From positions 1-64,000 of the forward strand of contig JAJRWI010000069.1 of the NCBI GenBank assembly GCA_024276825.1: 64,000 bases of DNA. The letters run 5' to 3'. Source of the stretch: an archaeon. GTDB lineage: Archaea; Asgardarchaeota; Thorarchaeia; Thorarchaeales; Thorarchaeaceae. The notes beneath the pieces were generated by a model. It saw nothing but the letters and a program-made list of their open reading frames with translations. It searched no databases and was not told where the DNA came from. Positions 61,849 to 64,000 of the stretch are shown here, in pieces. The position numbers and the translations under genes were made by a program. Numbering within the stretch: position 1 is the stretch's first letter; every line of letters begins with the position of its first letter.

Positions 61849-63690
61849 TTACGCTTCTTGTCGCTTGCGAGTGAGGATTATTGTTCCGATGAGGATTATT
61901 GAGGATGAAGCAATAATTGACCCAGCTAGAGTGGGGGCTATATTAGGCCCGCTAATACCTGTAGTGGAGTAAATCGGTTTTAGCTGGCACTGCGGAACTC
62001 CAAAGAAGTAATTATTATTATTTTCCAGAATAATCAGTTCGGTGGGATTATATGAATTAAGGATGAATGGACCTGATGTCACTAATGTAGGATCATTTGG
62101 CAGTGGCTCCCAATCATTCCATTCCCCATGTTCAAAATCAACGAAGATGTGTTTAGGCAGGATGGGCATGTATGCAATAGAGTGAAGATGCCAGAAGGAC
62201 TCGGTATTGAATCTAAATCTTACTCGATAGTCAGTCATTGCTACTGCCTGTGTCATATTCCAAAGATCTGGCAAATACTTGGATACGGATTCGTCGCGAT
62301 AATAATTCATTGTGAATGCCACATCTTCTGCAGTTAGTTGATTTCCATCGCTCCATGTTATATTCTGGCGTATATCGAATGTGATCTGGGTATATCCTTC
62401 GGGAACTGAGGGATTATCAGCATGAGTTTCAATAATGTACGATTCAGCCAGCCAAGGGATGTCTTCACCATTAGGACCAATTTTAATCAGACTGTCATAT
62501 AGCAGATATTGAATATCCAATTGCCCATAATTGGTCAGGATTCTCATTGTGTTAAAGGATTCAACATCTGAAAGTGTGCATATCCGAAGCGTTCCGCCAA
62601 TGGGAGTATCGCCTTGTTTGAGATGAACTCTCTGCCATGTCCACCAACCAAAACTGCCCTCGTTGATATCTGGAATGAACCCCTCGAATTTATCTGTCCG
62701 ATATGCTGAAATAATAAAATTCTGACATACCACTATTTCTGGACATTGATAGACTAGAATTTTCTGAATCTCAAAAGCTGCTTCTCTCACTGCATCTGAA
62801 TCAGTGGATCTTAGGAGCTCATCAATATATGTATCCAGCGTATCATTCGAGAACCGCGCAGTGCTAAAGCCATATAAAGTACGGCTAGATGAAGAGAATT
62901 CATGAGCAAGCCAGTTCACATCTAAAGTGGGAAAAGATCGAACAAGATATGCCACATCATAGCTATGTAATGCATAGATTCTAGTTAGATATCCATAGTA
63001 TTGCTCTTCAACTCCAAAAGCATTAATTCCAATCGCCTGAAGGGCCGAAACTGCAAGGTCTACTGTGGCAGCTCCCCCGGCAAGTATATTGCAGTATGAT
63101 ACTTCCACATCAAAATCCATACCATTGGGCGCTTCGCGATAGCCATCAGAATCAATGTCTAGAAAGCCTGCATTATCAAGAAGCTGAATTGCATAACTAA
63201 AGTTTGCATCATAATAATGATAGTCCATTATCTCCTCAATTGAATATGGATTATTACGTGGCACACAGGAGTCCAGAGGGAAGGCAAGATCATTCCAAAC
63301 ATTATGAACTAATGCGGTCTTATCAAATGCAAAGGCAAATGCACGACGAAATTCAGTGATATTGAATGGATATTCTTCAGTGTTAATTGAAAAATAGAAA
63401 TAGCCATTCCTTAGTACCTTTGATGTTTCGATTGACTCAGCATCGTTAAGCTCATATAGATAACTAGGGCTGATCGAATTCGCTATGACATCAACCTCAT
63501 CATTCAGCAATGCGCTGACTTGAGAGGAAATGGGAGAGATGGGTTTTGACATAATCTCGCTTATGAAAGGGCCGCTGTATTTGTGTCCAGGAAGAAGCAT
63601 TTGCGAGTTGACAAGGGATATACTTGAAGTGATGATTATCGAAACAATAATAATTGCTGATACTCCCTTTAATCCTCGTAATCCTTTCAT
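61849..63690 (-). CDS. family 5 (Opp/Dpp-type) substrate-binding protein, halves in swapped order
   Basis: About 613 residues from ATG 63690 (MKGLRGLKG, then a signal-like helix); the frame from 63792 adds a poor extension. The class is plain: RRAFAFAFDKTALV, IRQNITWSDGNQLTAEDVAF, GPNGEDIPWLAESY and SGPFILNSY are all Opp/Dpp hallmarks. But the order is reversed. The segment that normally ends such a protein (LNDEVDVIANSISPS ... PEIVVCQNFIISAYRTDKF) comes first, and the segment that normally begins it (IGGTLRICTLSDVESFN ... ILENNNNYFFG) starts only near residue 365. A C-terminal membrane helix anchors it. This suggests a circularly permuted binding protein, probably for peptides or sugars. No transporter genes adjoin it. 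Confidence 0.85.
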   Translation of the reverse strand: MKGLRGLKGVSAIIIVSIIITSSISLVNSQMLLPGHKYSGPFISEIMSKPISPISSQVSALLNDEVDVIANSISPSYLYELNDAESIETSKVLRNGYFYFSINTEEYPFNITEFRRAFAFAFDKTALVHNVWNDLAFPLDSCVPRNNPYSIEEIMDYHYYDANFSYAIQLLDNAGFLDIDSDGYREAPNGMDFDVEVSYCNILAGGAATVDLAVSALQAIGINAFGVEEQYYGYLTRIYALHSYDVAYLVRSFPTLDVNWLAHEFSSSSRTLYGFSTARFSNDTLDTYIDELLRSTDSDAVREAAFEIQKILVYQCPEIVVCQNFIISAYRTDKFEGFIPDINEGSFGWWTWQRVHLKQGDTPIGGTLRICTLSDVESFNTMRILTNYGQLDIQYLLYDSLIKIGPNGEDIPWLAESYIIETHADNPSVPEGYTQITFDIRQNITWSDGNQLTAEDVAFTMNYYRDESVSKYLPDLWNMTQAVAMTDYRVRFRFNTESFWHLHSIAYMPILPKHIFVDFEHGEWNDWEPLPNDPTLVTSGPFILNSYNPTELIILENNNNYFFGVPQCQLKPIYSTTGISGPNIAPTLAGSIIASSSIILIGTIILTRKRQEA

Positions 63691-63782
63691 TTTTGAATCG
63701 TGGAGAATTATGACGAGATTAATACTAACTCTTATTGTGTAAACTCGGACACCAGAATGCCATTTGTGGAATAGTGCAATTT

Positions 63783-64000
63783 CTAAATCCAATCGCCAGT
63801 TTCTAGCTTTCTAGGTAGATACTCATCAGTAAGGAATTGGAATGAATGACTTGCAAATGCCTGAATCTCTGCCTTCTCCTTCATCTTGAGCATGAGCTTG
63901 AGATCCTGCACCCATTCCTTATTAGCCTGTACGAAGGGTTCTTTCAGCATGTCCTTCACACGTTTGATGTCAGCAGGCTCCATTGGAATCCTCACGGCCT
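63783..64000 (-). CDS. hypothetical protein, probably cut by the right edge
   Basis: An open frame enters from the right edge and ends with TGA/TAA-type stop at 63783. An in-frame GTG at 63995 and ATG at 63983 could start a 70-residue protein, but no ribosome site is visible, so the gene may begin outside the window. The visible part is helical and charged (DIKRVKDMLKEPFVQANKEW, VQDLKLMLKMKEKAEIQAFA) and ends PRKLETGDWI. No family recognised. Confidence 0.5.
   Translation of the reverse strand, partial: AVRIPMEPADIKRVKDMLKEPFVQANKEWVQDLKLMLKMKEKAEIQAFASHSFQFLTDEYLPRKLETGDWI

Noticed and set aside
1..64000. tRNA, rRNA, CRISPR arrays and transposons
   Set aside because: I examined the gaps between genes by eye. 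They are short and AT-rich, with no cloverleaf-like G/C segments, regularly spaced repeats or transposase motifs.

Overview
The window looks like a contig from an Asgard archaeon; a Thorarchaeia-like lineage is my best guess, at low confidence. The archaeal signs are RadA, Mre11/Rad50, FEN1-like and XPD-like proteins, an archaeal-type PheST, a geranylgeranyl reductase family protein, and TATA-box promoters, some with leaderless starts. The Asgard signs are two Ras/Rab-like small GTPases without a C-terminal prenylation cysteine, and two roadblock/LC7 proteins. Genes are dense, AT-rich, and often start at TTG or GTG. I saw no tRNA, rRNA, CRISPR array, transposase or integrase.

Layout. 1-9.4 kb: a cut membrane-protein gene, a swivelling-domain-like protein, a gamma carbonic anhydrase, an ABC exporter pair, a DMT-type membrane protein carrying an Lrp/AsnC-like (RAM) domain next to a free RAM domain, a coiled-coil protein, a RimK-type ligase and GlmS. 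9.4-16.1 kb: a double winged-helix regulator, a double roadblock protein, a BMP-type binding protein, an HD nucleotidase and three unknown genes. 16.2-21.8 kb: Mre11 with a very short Rad50, a HAD protein, a zinc-ribbon/TPR-like protein, a PAP2-like membrane protein and a roadblock protein. 21.9-29.5 kb: two tandem ABC ATPase-permease pairs, RadA (with an in-frame amber codon near its 5' end), a geranylgeranyl reductase and PurA. 29.5-35.9 kb: two small GTPases, a CBS pair, a coiled-coil protein and pheST behind a structured leader. 36-43.8 kb: one 2,594-residue surface protein. 44.2-45.9 kb: an unknown + strand gene with its own TATA box. 61.8-64 kb: a substrate-binding protein whose two halves are in swapped order, and a gene cut by the window edge.

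The most interesting part is 45.9-61.6 kb. Sixteen minus-strand genes lie head to tail, most touching or overlapping and none separated by more than about 15 bases, behind one good TATA box. They encode a RadA paralogue, a RadB-like ATPase, a RecA-fold protein that has lost its P-loop, an XPD-type Fe-S helicase, a Ski2-type helicase with a SWIM zinc motif, a FEN1-like nuclease with all its catalytic acids, a membrane-anchored HerA/VirB4-like protein with a broken P-loop, three further membrane proteins, a zinc-ribbon protein and several unknown proteins. I infer a membrane-linked machine that processes and recombines DNA, for example for DNA import or exchange, or for repair or defence. I know of no described system with this composition.
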